64,000 bases of DNA. Source: Aquabacter sp965279295. Lineage in GTDB: Bacteria > Pseudomonadota > Alphaproteobacteria > Rhizobiales > Xanthobacteraceae. A program made the position numbers and the translations under genes. The stretch is taken from assembly GCA_965279295.1 (NCBI GenBank), contig CBDIHQ010000017.1, one strand, 5' to 3'. Of the stretch, positions 8,207 to 17,169 are shown piece after piece. The notes beneath the pieces are model-generated. The model ran no database searches. It worked only from the letters and a program-made list of their open reading frames with translations, and was not told the DNA's origin. The first letter of the stretch is position 1; every line of letters starts with the position of its first letter.

Positions 8207-8925
8207 GCGGCCCCATCCTTGAGACGCGCGGCGTCACCAAGCAGTTCGGCGGCTTCACGGCGCTGGACAATGTGGACTTCTCGATCGCGCCGGGCGAGCG
8301 GGTGGGGCTAATCGGCCCCAACGGCTCAGGCAAGAGCACCTTCGTCAATTGCATCACCGGGGCGCTGACGCCGGAACGCGGGGCGATCCTGTTCGAGGGC
8401 GATGCCATCACCGGCCTTCCCGCATGGCAGCGGGCGCGGCGCGGTCTGGTGCGTTCGTTCCAGATCCCGCGCCCGTTCAAGAAGCTGAGCGTGATCGAGA
8501 ATGTCGTGGTGCCCCTGCGCTTCGCCCTCGCTCATCCCCCGGAAGGCGGCAGCGAGAAGCGGGCGCTGGAAATCCTGGAAAGCATCGGCCTCGGCGCCAA
8601 AGCCTATTGGGCGCCGAAGGATCTCAGCCAGGTGGAGTTGCGCAAGCTGGAGCTGGGACGGGCGCTCGCCGCCGGCCCCCGGCTGCTGATCGCGGACGAA
8701 GCCATGGCCGGCCTCTCCGACAGCGAGGTGGACGAGATCGTCGAACTGCTGGAGCGTCTCAACGGCGAGGGCATCGCGGTCATCCTCATTGAGCACATCA
8801 TGCGCGCCGTCTTGCGGTTCTCGCAGCGCATCGTGGTGCTGGTGGCCGGGAAAAAGATCGCCGATGGCGATCCCGAGGAGGTGATGCGGCACGCGGACGT
8901 GGAAAGGGCTTACCTTGGCCAATAG
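8203..8925 (+). CDS. Liv-type ABC transporter ATP-binding protein, LivG family (system 1)
   Basis: Cytoplasmic ATPase of 240 residues. Walker A is GPNGSGKST, the LivG-type RSFQIPRPFKKLSVIENV segment follows, Walker B is LLIADEAMAGL, and the switch His is in ILIEH. The signature motif is unusual: LSQVELRKLELGRAL stands where LSGGQ or LSYGQQ is expected, so the glycines are missing. The start is placed at ATG 8203 (ATGA overlap with livM, GGGGAGG before it), not at a far upstream in-frame start. It ends 11 bases inside the livF gene. Confidence 0.9.
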   Translation: MSGPILETRGVTKQFGGFTALDNVDFSIAPGERVGLIGPNGSGKSTFVNCITGALTPERGAILFEGDAITGLPAWQRARRGLVRSFQIPRPFKKLSVIENVVVPLRFALAHPPEGGSEKRALEILESIGLGAKAYWAPKDLSQVELRKLELGRALAAGPRLLIADEAMAGLSDSEVDEIVELLERLNGEGIAVILIEHIMRAVLRFSQRIVVLVAGKKIADGDPEEVMRHADVERAYLGQ

Positions 8926-9649
8926 CATCACCATAGAGGGCCTGCACGCTGGCTATGGCGCCGTGCGGGTGCTCACAGGCATTGATCTGCAGGTGCGCTC
9001 CGGCGAGACCGTCGCCCTGCTCGGCACCAACGGCAACGGCAAGAGCACGCTCATCAAATGCGTGACCGGCCAGGTCCGGCCCACCCAGGGCACGGTGCGC
9101 GCCACCATCGACGGGGTCGAGTACGATCTCGTGGGGCGCCCCACCGAGGAGATCATCGGCCTCGGCATCGCCATCGTGCCGGAAGGCCGGCGCCTGTTCC
9201 CCAAGCTGACGGTGGAGGAAAATCTCCTCCTGGGCGCGTTCCGCACCGCCGCGCGCGGCAAGCGAAACGAGAGCCTCGCCTTCTGCTACGAGGCGTTTCC
9301 GCGCCTCAAGGAGCGCCGCGTGCAGCTCGCCGGCTCCATGAGCGGGGGCGAGCAGCAGATGCTCGCCATCGGCCGCGCGCTGATGACCCTGCCGAAAATC
9401 CTGCTGGTGGACGAACCCTCGGTCGGCCTCGCGCCGATCCTGGTGGCGCGCACCATCGACACCATCGCGGAGATGAAGCAGCGGCTCGGCCTGACGGTGC
9501 TGATGGCCGAGCAGAATTTCCCCCAGGCGATCCGCATCGCCGACCGGGGCTATGTGCTGGTGCATGGGCGCATCGCGCTCTCCGCCGACGACCCGCAATC
9601 GCTGAAAGACAGCGACATCGTGCGCAAGCTTTACCTCGGCGGTGCCTAG
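8915..9649 (+). CDS. Liv-type ABC transporter ATP-binding protein, LivF family (system 1)
   Basis: Second ATPase, 244 residues, partner of the LivG-family subunit. Motifs are canonical: Walker A GTNGNGKST, the LivF landmark IVPEGRRLFPKLTVEENL, signature MSGGEQQMLAIGRAL, Walker B ILLVDEPSVGLAPI, and MAEQN in place of the usual switch-His segment. The start is TTG 8915 with GGAAAGGG at 8901-8908, and it overlaps the livG end by 11 bases. A 47-base gap separates it from the cyclase-family gene, which is probably in the same transcript. Confidence 0.9.
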   Translation: MANSITIEGLHAGYGAVRVLTGIDLQVRSGETVALLGTNGNGKSTLIKCVTGQVRPTQGTVRATIDGVEYDLVGRPTEEIIGLGIAIVPEGRRLFPKLTVEENLLLGAFRTAARGKRNESLAFCYEAFPRLKERRVQLAGSMSGGEQQMLAIGRALMTLPKILLVDEPSVGLAPILVARTIDTIAEMKQRLGLTVLMAEQNFPQAIRIADRGYVLVHGRIALSADDPQSLKDSDIVRKLYLGGA

Positions 9650-9696
9650 CGCCGCTTTCAGCCCTGACCAGACGTTAAAACAAAAGGAAGAGACCG

Positions 9697-10653
9697 ATGG
9701 ACATCAATGTTGGCAAGAAGGCGATTGCCGAAGCGACCGAGAAGCTCTCGAATTGGGGCCGTTGGGGCAAGGAAGACGAAATCGGGACGCTCAATCACGT
9801 CACCCCGGAGCATATCGTCGCCGCCACCAAGCTGGTGAAGAAGGGCAAGTCCTTCGCGCTGGGCATTCCGCTCGGCGCCAGCGGGCCCCAGAACGGCCTG
9901 TTCGGCGGCCGCTGGAACCCCATCCACACCATGCTCGCCACCGGCACCGACGCCATCGCCGGCCGCTTCGACGAGACCAATAAGATCCGCTACGCGGACG
10001 ACGCGCTCAACATGCCGGTGCAGGCCGCGACCCATTGGGATTCGCTCGGCCACGTCTTCTACGAAGACAAGATGTACAACGGCTTTGAAGCCAAGCTCGT
10101 GGACTCGGGCGGCGTGCACAAGAACGGCATCGAGCACACCCGCAACAAGATGCTCGGCCGTGGCGTGCTGCTGGACGTCGCCCGCTTCAAGAAGGTCGAA
10201 TATCTCGAAGACGGCTACGGCATCTCCAACGACGAACTGGACGCCGTGGCGAAGGCGCAGGGCGTGACGATCGGCAAGGGCGATTTCGTCATCGTCCGCA
10301 CCGGGCAGATGGAACAGCGCCTGAAGAGCGGCAATTGGGGCGGCTACGCCGGCGGCGATGCGCCCGGCGTCAAGTTCGAGAATTGCTACTGGTGCCAGGA
10401 GAAGGAGGTCGCCGCGATCTGCTCCGACACCTGGGGCGTCGAGGTTCGCCCGAATGAGACCACCGAGGTGTTCCAGCCCTGGCATTGGGTGGTGATTCCG
10501 GCCATGGGCTTGACCATGGGCGAAATCTTCTTCCTGAAGGAATTGGCCGAGGATTGCGCCGAAGACGGCGTGTATGAATTCCTGTTCGTCGCTCCCCCGC
10601 TGATCATCACCGGCGGCACGGGTTCGCCGATCAACCCGCAGGCGATCAAATGA
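9697..10653 (+). CDS. Cyclase-family metal-dependent hydrolase (KynB-like fold)
   Basis: Member of the cyclase superfamily that includes bacterial kynurenine formamidase and isatin hydrolase; these Zn or Mn enzymes open amides, lactams or related carbonyl substrates. The 318-residue protein carries the metal-binding THWDSLGH motif (H113, D115, H119). The C-terminal half has GDFVIVRTGQME and an aromatic GVEVRPNE segment typical of the larger subfamily. AAAGGAAG precedes ATG 9697. Its stop overlaps the SDR start (ATGA at 10650-10653). Within this operon it is a candidate for opening or hydrolysing a cyclic or carbonyl intermediate. The true substrate is not readable. Confidence 0.82.
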   Translation: MDINVGKKAIAEATEKLSNWGRWGKEDEIGTLNHVTPEHIVAATKLVKKGKSFALGIPLGASGPQNGLFGGRWNPIHTMLATGTDAIAGRFDETNKIRYADDALNMPVQAATHWDSLGHVFYEDKMYNGFEAKLVDSGGVHKNGIEHTRNKMLGRGVLLDVARFKKVEYLEDGYGISNDELDAVAKAQGVTIGKGDFVIVRTGQMEQRLKSGNWGGYAGGDAPGVKFENCYWCQEKEVAAICSDTWGVEVRPNETTEVFQPWHWVVIPAMGLTMGEIFFLKELAEDCAEDGVYEFLFVAPPLIITGGTGSPINPQAIK

Positions 10654-11384
10654 GCGGCGTATTGGATGGAAAGATCGCCCTGGTGACAGGGGCCGGCAAG
10701 GGCATCGGGCGCGCCAGCGCCCTCGCCCTTGCCGGGGCGGGCGCGCGCGTCATCGCGGTGGCGCGTACTCCCGACGATCTCGCCAGCCTGGAGCGTGAAG
10801 CTCCAGGCCAGATCGAGTCCTGGATCGAGGATGTGCGGGGCGATGCCTTGCCGAACCGAATCCGGGCGCTGAAGCGGCTCGACGTCCTGCTGAACAATGC
10901 CGGCACCAACAAGCTGCAATATGTGCTGGATGTGGACGACGAGACACTCGACATGCTCATCGCCCTCAACATCCGCGCCGCCTTCAAGGTGGCGCAGGCT
11001 GCGGCGGCGGTGATGGTGGCCCAGGGCGGCACCGGATCCATCATCTCCATCTCGTCCCAGGTGGGTCATGTGGGCGGTCCGCGCCGCACGGTCTATTCCA
11101 TGACCAAGCACGCGATCGAGGGCATGACCAAGTCCATGGCTATCGATCTCGCGCCCCACAAGATCCGCGTCAATGCGGTGGCCCCCACCATCGTCGAGAC
11201 GCCGATGACGGCGCCGTTCTTCGAGGACCCGGCCTATCGCGAAGCGGCGATGGCGAGCATCCCCCTCAAGGAGGTGCTGAAGCCCGAGGATGTGGCGGCG
11301 GCGGTGCTCTACCTCGCCTCTCCCGGCGCGCGCATGGTCACCGGCTCCAGCCTCAGGGTGGATGGCGGCTCCACAGCGATGTAG
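10650..11384 (+). CDS. Short-chain dehydrogenase/reductase (SDR), plus-strand operon
   Basis: Classical SDR of 244 residues that would oxidise an alcohol or reduce a ketone with NAD(P). It has the cofactor motif TGAGKGIG (about residues 14-21), NNAG (about 87-90), catalytic Ser in SISS, the YSMTK Tyr/Lys pair, and the C-terminal DGGSTAM close. It is translationally coupled to the cyclase-family gene and is the last gene of the plus-strand operon. The neighbouring convergent operon also ends in an SDR of different sequence, so the pathway likely has two hydroxy/keto steps. Confidence 0.88.
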   Translation: MSGVLDGKIALVTGAGKGIGRASALALAGAGARVIAVARTPDDLASLEREAPGQIESWIEDVRGDALPNRIRALKRLDVLLNNAGTNKLQYVLDVDDETLDMLIALNIRAAFKVAQAAAAVMVAQGGTGSIISISSQVGHVGGPRRTVYSMTKHAIEGMTKSMAIDLAPHKIRVNAVAPTIVETPMTAPFFEDPAYREAAMASIPLKEVLKPEDVAAAVLYLASPGARMVTGSSLRVDGGSTAM

Positions 11385-11452
11385 TGGGTTCAGACGTTCA
11401 GAGCGCGCTCACAAGAGATGCGCGCTCAAAGGCGCCCGGAAACGGGCGTAAC

Positions 11453-11490
11453 TGGGTGGCGGCTCGGGGGCGGGCCGCCACCCATTTTTT
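11453..11490 (+). terminator. Rho-independent terminator of the plus-strand catabolic operon
   Basis: An 11-bp perfect stem TGGGTGGCGGC / GCCGCCACCCA (11453-11484) is followed directly by TTTTTT. It lies between the two convergent SDR genes and its T-tract reaches the stop of the minus-strand SDR. In the opposite direction there is no T-tract. Confidence 0.82.
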
Positions 11491-12196
11491 AGACCAGCCC
11501 GCCGTTCGGCTGAACGATCTGGCCGTGCACCCAGGACGCCTTGTCGGACGCGAGGAAGGTGACGACGGCGGCGATCTCCTCCGGCTTTCCCACCCGATTG
11601 AACGGGCTCATCGCGGCCGAGCGGCCGATCATCTCGTCGGTCTTGCCGGCGCGGAACAGGTCGGTGTCGACCGGGCCGGGCGCCACAGCATTCACCCGCA
11701 CGTTGCGCGGGGCCAGTTCCTTCGCCATCGAGCGCACCAGGCTCTCCACCGCCGCCTTGGTGGCGCTGTAGGGGCCGATGCCCGGCGCCGCATGGCGCAC
11801 CAGCGAGGTTGTGAGCGCGATGATCGCCCCGCCGTCCGGCACCTTGCGGGCTGCCTCGGCGAGGATGTTGAAGGCGCCGACGATGTTGACTTCCACCAGC
11901 CGGCGGAAATTCTCTGCTGGGAACTGCGCCAGGGGAGCACCGGGCACATTGATGCCGGCGTTCGCGACCACCACGTTCGGCGCGGCGCCGAAATCCTTCT
12001 CGACCGCCGCGAAGGTGGCCGCCACGTCGGCGGCATCTGCGATGTCGGCGCGATAGGCGCTGACACCTTCGGGCGTCACGCCGGCATCGTTCACATAGGT
12101 GTAGGCCACACGGTAGCCGTCCGCGACGAGCGCCGTCACGCACGCGGCGCCGATGCCGCGCGAGCCACCGAACACAAGGGCAATTTTCCCAGCCAT
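11489..12196 (-). CDS. Short-chain dehydrogenase/reductase (SDR), minus-strand operon
   Basis: Classical SDR of 235 residues with GGSRGIG cofactor loop (about residues 10-16), NAGIN (about 84-88), a TTS segment supplying the catalytic Ser, the YSATK Tyr/Lys pair, and NAVAPGPVDTDLF. It is the last gene of the minus-strand operon, downstream of the aldehyde dehydrogenase, from which a GC-rich hairpin separates it. It likely works on an alcohol or ketone intermediate of the same pathway as the opposite operon. Confidence 0.88.
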   Translation of the reverse strand: MAGKIALVFGGSRGIGAACVTALVADGYRVAYTYVNDAGVTPEGVSAYRADIADAADVAATFAAVEKDFGAAPNVVVANAGINVPGAPLAQFPAENFRRLVEVNIVGAFNILAEAARKVPDGGAIIALTTSLVRHAAPGIGPYSATKAAVESLVRSMAKELAPRNVRVNAVAPGPVDTDLFRAGKTDEMIGRSAAMSPFNRVGKPEEIAAVVTFLASDKASWVHGQIVQPNGGLV

Positions 12197-12213
12197 TCCA
12201 AATCCTCGGTTTT

Positions 12214-12240
12214 TGCGGCCCCGCTCCCGGCGGGGCCGCA
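12214..12240 (-). other. Intercistronic GC-rich hairpin
   Basis: TGCGGCCCCGC / GCGGGGCCGCA is an 11-bp perfect inverted repeat with a 5-base loop, in the 65-base gap between the aldehyde dehydrogenase and SDR genes. Reading in the operon direction it is followed by an A-run, not T's, so it is not a standard terminator there. Confidence 0.6.
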
Positions 12241-12261
12241 GGTGTCACTGCGTAAGCAAGG

Positions 12262-13689
12262 TCACTGCGTCGAAATCGTGATGACCCGTTCCTCGGTCAT
12301 CTCGTGAACCGTGTAATAGGGCCCCTCACGCCCAAAGCCGCTGTCCTTGGAGCCGCCATAAGGCATGAGATCGACACGCGACGAGGAGGTCTCGTTGATG
12401 TGTACGCCGCCCACCTCCAATTGCTCGGCGGCTTTCAGCGCGTCCAGCAGGCGGTTGGTGAAGATGCCCGAGGCCAGTCCGTAGGGGGTGGCGTTCACCC
12501 GCGCAATAGCCTCATCCAGCGTGTCGAACGGCAGGATGCAGACCACCGGCCCGAAGATCTCGCAGCAGCCGACCCGCATGGAGGGATCGACGCCCGTGAG
12601 GAGTGTGGGGGGCACCACCGCTCCGGCGCGCGCGCCCCCCACCAGGCGCGTTGCGCCCGTCGAAACCGCTTCCTCGATCCAGCCTTCTATGCGGATCGCT
12701 TCCTTCTCGCTGATGAGGGGGCCGACCTCGGTGGCGGGATCGTTGGGGTCGCCGAACTTCAGCGCCTTCACCATGCCCGTGAGGCGCTGGGTGACGTCGT
12801 CCAAGATGCTCCGGTGCACGAGGAGCATCTGCACCGAGGTGCAGACCTGCCCGGCCTTGCGATAGCCGGCGCCGGCGACTTTCGGCAGCGCCTTTCCAAG
12901 GTCTGCGTCATCGCAGAGGATGGTGAAGGCGATGGAGCCCAGTTCCATCTGGGTCCGCCGCAGCCCCGCCGCGCGCTGGATGGTGCGGCCGACCTCCGTG
13001 CTGCCGGTGAAGGCGAAGAAGCGCAGCCGCTCGTCCGTCAGCATGGCATCCGTGATCTCGCCCTTGGTGTGGACGAGGGAGAGGAAGCCGGGGGCGACGC
13101 CTGCCTCCACCAGCACTTCGCAGAGCAGCAGCGCCGTGATGGGCGTCGCGCTCGCGGGCTTCAGCACCACGGCATTGCCCGAGGCAATGGCTGGGGCCAC
13201 CTTGTGGGTCACGGTGTTGAGCGGCGAATTGAACGGGGTGACGGCGAGCACGACGCCGAGCGGCACGCGCAGCGTGAAGGCAAGACGCCCGGCCTGGCGC
13301 GGCGCGCCGGAGATGGGGATGACGTCGCCGGTCAGCCGGCGGGCTTCCTCGCCGGAAATCTTCAGGGTCTGGATGGCGCGCGTGACTTCGCCATTGGCAT
13401 CGCTTTGGGTGAAGCCGGCTTCCGCCTGCATGGCGTGCACGAAATCCTCGCGCCGCTGCTCCAGCAGGATGGCTGCCCGGTCGAGCACCGCGCCACGGTC
13501 GTAAGGGGTCGGGACGCCGGCCCGGAAGGCGGCCTGGGCGGTGTCGATGGTGTGCGTCACCTGGGCGAGCGTGGCGCTGGCGAAGCTGGTGAAGGGCGTG
13601 AGTTTGTATTTGTCGAGAACGGTGATGGTCTCACCTGCGCCCGCCGTCCAGCGGCCGTTGATGAGCAGGGCATTTTCGCGTCGGGTCAT
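12262..13689 (-). CDS. NAD(P)-dependent aldehyde dehydrogenase
   Basis: Aldehyde dehydrogenase superfamily enzyme of 475 residues that oxidises an aldehyde to a carboxylate. Visible motifs are the cofactor-binding VTPFNSPLN and VVLKPASATP, FTGSTEVGR, the general-base Glu in MELGS, and the catalytic Cys in KAGQVCTS; the tail EIFGPVVCILPF is typical. The ATG at 13689 overlaps the stop of the upstream transporter fusion (ATGA). It could oxidise the aldehyde produced by the ThDP enzyme of the same operon. The aldehyde itself is unknown. Confidence 0.9.
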   Translation of the reverse strand: MTRRENALLINGRWTAGAGETITVLDKYKLTPFTSFASATLAQVTHTIDTAQAAFRAGVPTPYDRGAVLDRAAILLEQRREDFVHAMQAEAGFTQSDANGEVTRAIQTLKISGEEARRLTGDVIPISGAPRQAGRLAFTLRVPLGVVLAVTPFNSPLNTVTHKVAPAIASGNAVVLKPASATPITALLLCEVLVEAGVAPGFLSLVHTKGEITDAMLTDERLRFFAFTGSTEVGRTIQRAAGLRRTQMELGSIAFTILCDDADLGKALPKVAGAGYRKAGQVCTSVQMLLVHRSILDDVTQRLTGMVKALKFGDPNDPATEVGPLISEKEAIRIEGWIEEAVSTGATRLVGGARAGAVVPPTLLTGVDPSMRVGCCEIFGPVVCILPFDTLDEAIARVNATPYGLASGIFTNRLLDALKAAEQLEVGGVHINETSSSRVDLMPYGGSKDSGFGREGPYYTVHEMTEERVITISTQ

Positions 13690-16214
13690 AGCCAGAGAAT
13701 TTCCTTGCGGTAGTCGAGATTGGTGAGGAGTGGTTCCGCCACCCCTTCGTGGAACACCGCGCCGCGCTCGAGTGCGAACACCCGGTCGGCGAGAGCGAGA
13801 ACGAGATCGAGATTGTGCTCGACGATGAGGATGGGCAGCTCGCGCCGGAGCTGGTCGAACACCCGGAACAGGTCCTCGATGACCGCCGGCGCCAGTCCCT
13901 CGAACGGCTCGTCGAGCAGCAGCAGGCGCACGTTGCCGGAGAGGGCACGGGCGACCGCGAGCATCTGCTGCTCGCCGCCGGAGAGATAATCGGCTGGGGT
14001 GGCGAGGCGCGCCTTGAGCACCGGGAACATCTCGAAGATGCGGTCCTCGCTCCAGACCGTGCCGGTGGAGCCGTCGGTCTTGCGGGCGAGGCGGCCGAGC
14101 GCGAGGTTCTCACGCACGCTCATGCCGGCGAACAGCCCGCGTCCTTGGGGCACGTAGCCGATGCCGAGACGTGCCACATCAGGCGCCGGCAGGCCCACCA
14201 GCTCCTGGCCGTCGAACACAATGCTGCCGGAGCGGGCGGGCACCAGCCCGGCAAGTGACTTCAACAGCGTGGACTTGCCGGCGCCATTGCGGCCCAGCAG
14301 GGCGACGATCTCGCCCTGGCGGATATCCAGCTTCACGTCGTTGAGGATGTGGCTCTTGCCGTAGAAGGTGTTGAGCGCGTCCACCTTCAGGATGGTGGGG
14401 CGCACACCGTCCGAGGCGCCGGCGCGGCCGACCACCGCCGGTGTGCCGGAGCCGGTGTAGACCTCCTGCACGCGGGCATCGTTTCGCACCTCTTCCGGGC
14501 TGCCGGTCATCAGCACCTCGCCCTGGTTCATCACCGTGACGCGGTGGGAGAAGGCGAGGATGCGGTCGATGTCGTGCTCCACCATCAGCACCGGCACGTT
14601 GGCGGCGATGGTGCAGACGAGGCGGCAGACGCGCTCTCGCTCGGCGGCAGCGAGGCCCGCGAGTGGCTCATCGAGCAGCAGCACCTGCGGCTTGAGGCCG
14701 AGCGCGATGCCAAGATCAACCAGGCGCTGGCCGCCGTAGGAGAGATCGCCGCTGCGGATGTCCTCGATGCCTTCCAGGCCGAGGAACTTCATCAATTCGG
14801 TGGTCTCCGCCTGCACCTGGCGGAAGCTGTCCACATCGCGCCAGATGTTGAAGCGGCCGGCATGGGTCGCCTGCACCGACAGGCGCAGGTTTTCGTAGAT
14901 GGTGAGGCCGTTGAACAGCGAGGTGATCTGAAACGATCGGGCAAGCCCCTGCCGGGAGATGCGATGCGCCGGCCGGCCCGCCACCGAGCGCCCTTCGAGC
15001 TTGATGGTGCCGCTGTCCGGCCCGAACATGCCGGAGATAAGGTTGAAGGTGGTGGTCTTGCCCGCCCCGTTAGGTCCGATGAGGGCATGGATTTCCCCCC
15101 CCGCGACGGTCAGCGAAACGTCATTGACCGCGCGAATGCCGCCGAAATGCTTGGAGACATGAGAGACGTCCAGAACCGTGCCGGTGGGAATTTCCGGGCG
15201 CAGGAAGGCCGGCAGGGGCAGCCCCTCGTAAATCTTGCGCTTGCTCATGGCGGCGCCGTCCTGCGCCGGTGCCTTCCAGCGCCGCGCGATCTGCGCCCAG
15301 ATGCCCACCAGCCCATCGGGCGAGAAGATGATGAAGCCGACGAACACCAGGCCGAACCAGAGCAGCCAGTTCGCGGTCCAGATCGATAGGAACTCGCGGA
15401 ACAGGATGAAGAAGACGACGCCGAGCGCCGGCCCGAGGATGTTGCGCATGCCGCCGATGACGACGATGGCGAGGAAGGCGCCGGAGAGTGGCACCGAGAT
15501 CGCCTCGGCCGAAACGATGTAGTGCAGGAACACTGAGAGACCGCCGGCAAAGCCTGTCACCACCGCCGAGATCACGAAAGCCGCCAGCTTGTAGCGGTCC
15601 ACGGCATAGCCCTGGAACGTGGCGCGCAACTGGTTTTCTCGGATCGCCGCCAGCACATGGCCGAACGGCGACCGCTCCAGGCGCAGCATGAAATACAGCA
15701 CGCCGAGGCCGAACACCGACATGAGGATGTAGAAGGCGAGCGCGTCGTCGAGGTTTATGCCCAGCAGCGTGCCGCGCTGCAGGCCGCCGAGCCCGTCCTC
15801 TCCGCCCGTCACCTCGGTCCACCGAAACGCAACGGTGTAGCAGAGCGCGGCAAGCGCCAGCGTGAGGAGCGAGAAATACACGCCTCGCCGGCGCAGGATC
15901 AGCGCGCCCGCCGCCGCTGAGACCAGCGCCACGAACACCAAAGCGAACAGCAGCGGCAGGAAGATCTCGCCGTGAAACCAGGTGCGCTGAGCGATGGCGG
16001 CGGCATACCCGCCAAGGCCGAACCAGGCCCCATGGCCGAACGAGGTGAGGCCGGTGGTGCCCACCAGCAGGTTCAGCCCAAGCGCGGCGATGGACAGGAT
16101 CACCACCACGGTGGCGATATTGACGGTGAGGCCGATGGCCGGCAGCACGATCGGCAGCGCCACCACGGCGGCGAGGCCGATCAGCAGCGGGCGGGATTTG
16201 GCGAGAGCGCTCAT
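13686..16214 (-). CDS. Triple fusion LivM permease + LivG ATPase + LivF ATPase (system 2)
   Basis: One open frame of 842 residues carries three normally separate Liv subunits. Residues 1 to about 320 are a LivM-type permease (LNLLVGTTGLTSFGHGAWFG, AIRENQLRATFQGY). About 340-590 is a LivG-type ATPase (Walker A GPNGAGKTT near residue 380, signature LSYGGQ, LLLDEPLAGL). About 610-842 is a LivF-type ATPase (Walker A GRNGAGKST near 640, GYVPQGRGLFAGMSV, LSGGEQQMLAVARAL, LLLDEPFEGLAP). No stop or frame change separates the parts. An internal Met at about residue 323 could allow separate translation of the ATPase part. The start is ATG 16214, overlapping the livH stop; an upstream frame extension is not credible. 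Both ATPase sites look intact. Confidence 0.92.
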   Translation of the reverse strand: MSALAKSRPLLIGLAAVVALPIVLPAIGLTVNIATVVVILSIAALGLNLLVGTTGLTSFGHGAWFGLGGYAAAIAQRTWFHGEIFLPLLFALVFVALVSAAAGALILRRRGVYFSLLTLALAALCYTVAFRWTEVTGGEDGLGGLQRGTLLGINLDDALAFYILMSVFGLGVLYFMLRLERSPFGHVLAAIRENQLRATFQGYAVDRYKLAAFVISAVVTGFAGGLSVFLHYIVSAEAISVPLSGAFLAIVVIGGMRNILGPALGVVFFILFREFLSIWTANWLLWFGLVFVGFIIFSPDGLVGIWAQIARRWKAPAQDGAAMSKRKIYEGLPLPAFLRPEIPTGTVLDVSHVSKHFGGIRAVNDVSLTVAGGEIHALIGPNGAGKTTTFNLISGMFGPDSGTIKLEGRSVAGRPAHRISRQGLARSFQITSLFNGLTIYENLRLSVQATHAGRFNIWRDVDSFRQVQAETTELMKFLGLEGIEDIRSGDLSYGGQRLVDLGIALGLKPQVLLLDEPLAGLAAAERERVCRLVCTIAANVPVLMVEHDIDRILAFSHRVTVMNQGEVLMTGSPEEVRNDARVQEVYTGSGTPAVVGRAGASDGVRPTILKVDALNTFYGKSHILNDVKLDIRQGEIVALLGRNGAGKSTLLKSLAGLVPARSGSIVFDGQELVGLPAPDVARLGIGYVPQGRGLFAGMSVRENLALGRLARKTDGSTGTVWSEDRIFEMFPVLKARLATPADYLSGGEQQMLAVARALSGNVRLLLLDEPFEGLAPAVIEDLFRVFDQLRRELPILIVEHNLDLVLALADRVFALERGAVFHEGVAEPLLTNLDYRKEILWL

Positions 16215-17089
16215 TGCTCGAACTTCTCGATGCGCTCGCCCAGCAGGCCGCGCGGGCGCAGCAGCAGCACCAGGAACATCAGGACGTACATGGAGGCTTC
16301 GCCCGCCGCCGGCAGGAAGTGGATGGTGACGCCGCGCACCACGCCCACCAGCAGGGCCGCGAGCACCACGCCCCAAAAGCTGCCGAGACCACCGATGACC
16401 ACCACCACGAAGGCCACCACCATGATTTCCGCGCCCATGGCCGGATGCACCGTGGTGATGGGCGCGAATAGCGCCCCGCCGAGCGCGGCCATCGCGACGC
16501 CGAGCACCACGATCGCGGTCATGTAGGGCTGGAGGCGGATGCCGAGCGCCGCCACCATGTCCGGCTTCTGCACGCCGGCGCGCACCACGCTGCCGAATGC
16601 GGTCTTGTTCAGCAGGAACCAGATGGCGGCCAGAACCACAGCCACGATCGCCAGCAGCAGCAATCGGTAACGCGAGAACAGGAAGTCACCGATCATCACC
16701 GGCCCCTTCAGTTCCGGCGGCAGGTTCACGGCAACGGGCGCGGCGCCCCAGATCATGCGGATGGCCTGCTCCGCCACCATAGCGAGGCCGAAGGTGACGA
16801 GCAGGCTGAGGATCGGATCGGCGCGATAGAACCGGCGCAGCAGGAACCGCTCGAATCCGATGCCGAGCAGCCCCACCGCCACCGGCGAGAGCACGACCGC
16901 CGCCCCGAAGCCGAGGCGGTCGCGGATTTCCATCGCGGCATAGGCGCCGAGCGCATAGAACGCGCCATGGGCGAGGTTCACCACGCCGCCGACGCTGAAG
17001 ATCAGCGACAGGCCGAGCGCGATGAGAAGATAATAGCCGCCGAGCACGAGGCCGTTCAGCACCTGCTCGAACAAGAAGACGATTTCCAT
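16211..17089 (-). CDS. Liv-type ABC transporter permease, LivH family (system 2)
   Basis: Permease subunit of 292 residues with the LivH opening VLNGLVLGGYYLLIALGLSL, the VVNLAHGAFYALGAY segment, and IGGLGSFWGVVLAALLVG near the end. It provides the second membrane subunit for the LivM-LivG-LivF fusion that follows, whose start overlaps its stop by ATGA (16211-16214). A perfect hairpin in the 80-base gap separates it from the binding-protein gene, as in system 1. Confidence 0.92.
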   Translation of the reverse strand: MEIVFLFEQVLNGLVLGGYYLLIALGLSLIFSVGGVVNLAHGAFYALGAYAAMEIRDRLGFGAAVVLSPVAVGLLGIGFERFLLRRFYRADPILSLLVTFGLAMVAEQAIRMIWGAAPVAVNLPPELKGPVMIGDFLFSRYRLLLLAIVAVVLAAIWFLLNKTAFGSVVRAGVQKPDMVAALGIRLQPYMTAIVVLGVAMAALGGALFAPITTVHPAMGAEIMVVAFVVVVIGGLGSFWGVVLAALLVGVVRGVTIHFLPAAGEASMYVLMFLVLLLRPRGLLGERIEKFEQ

Positions 17090-17121
17090 TCCCGGTCCGG
17101 TGCTCGCGAGGGCTGGAAGCG

Positions 17122-17146
17122 GACGGGCGGGGTGCGCCCGCCCGTC
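17122..17146 (-). other. Intercistronic hairpin between binding-protein and permease genes (system 2)
   Basis: GACGGGCGGG / CCCGCCCGTC is a 10-bp perfect inverted repeat with a 5-base loop and no T-tract in the transcription direction. It occupies the same place, relative to the genes, as the 15-bp palindrome in system 1, consistent with a hairpin that protects the binding-protein message. Confidence 0.65.
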
Positions 17147-17169
17147 ATCACGTCAGAGGTTGATAAACT

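Noticed and set aside
12304..13713. Plus-strand frame of 469 codons opposite the aldehyde dehydrogenase
   Set aside because: Antisense shadow. The minus-strand frame has the full aldehyde dehydrogenase motif set.
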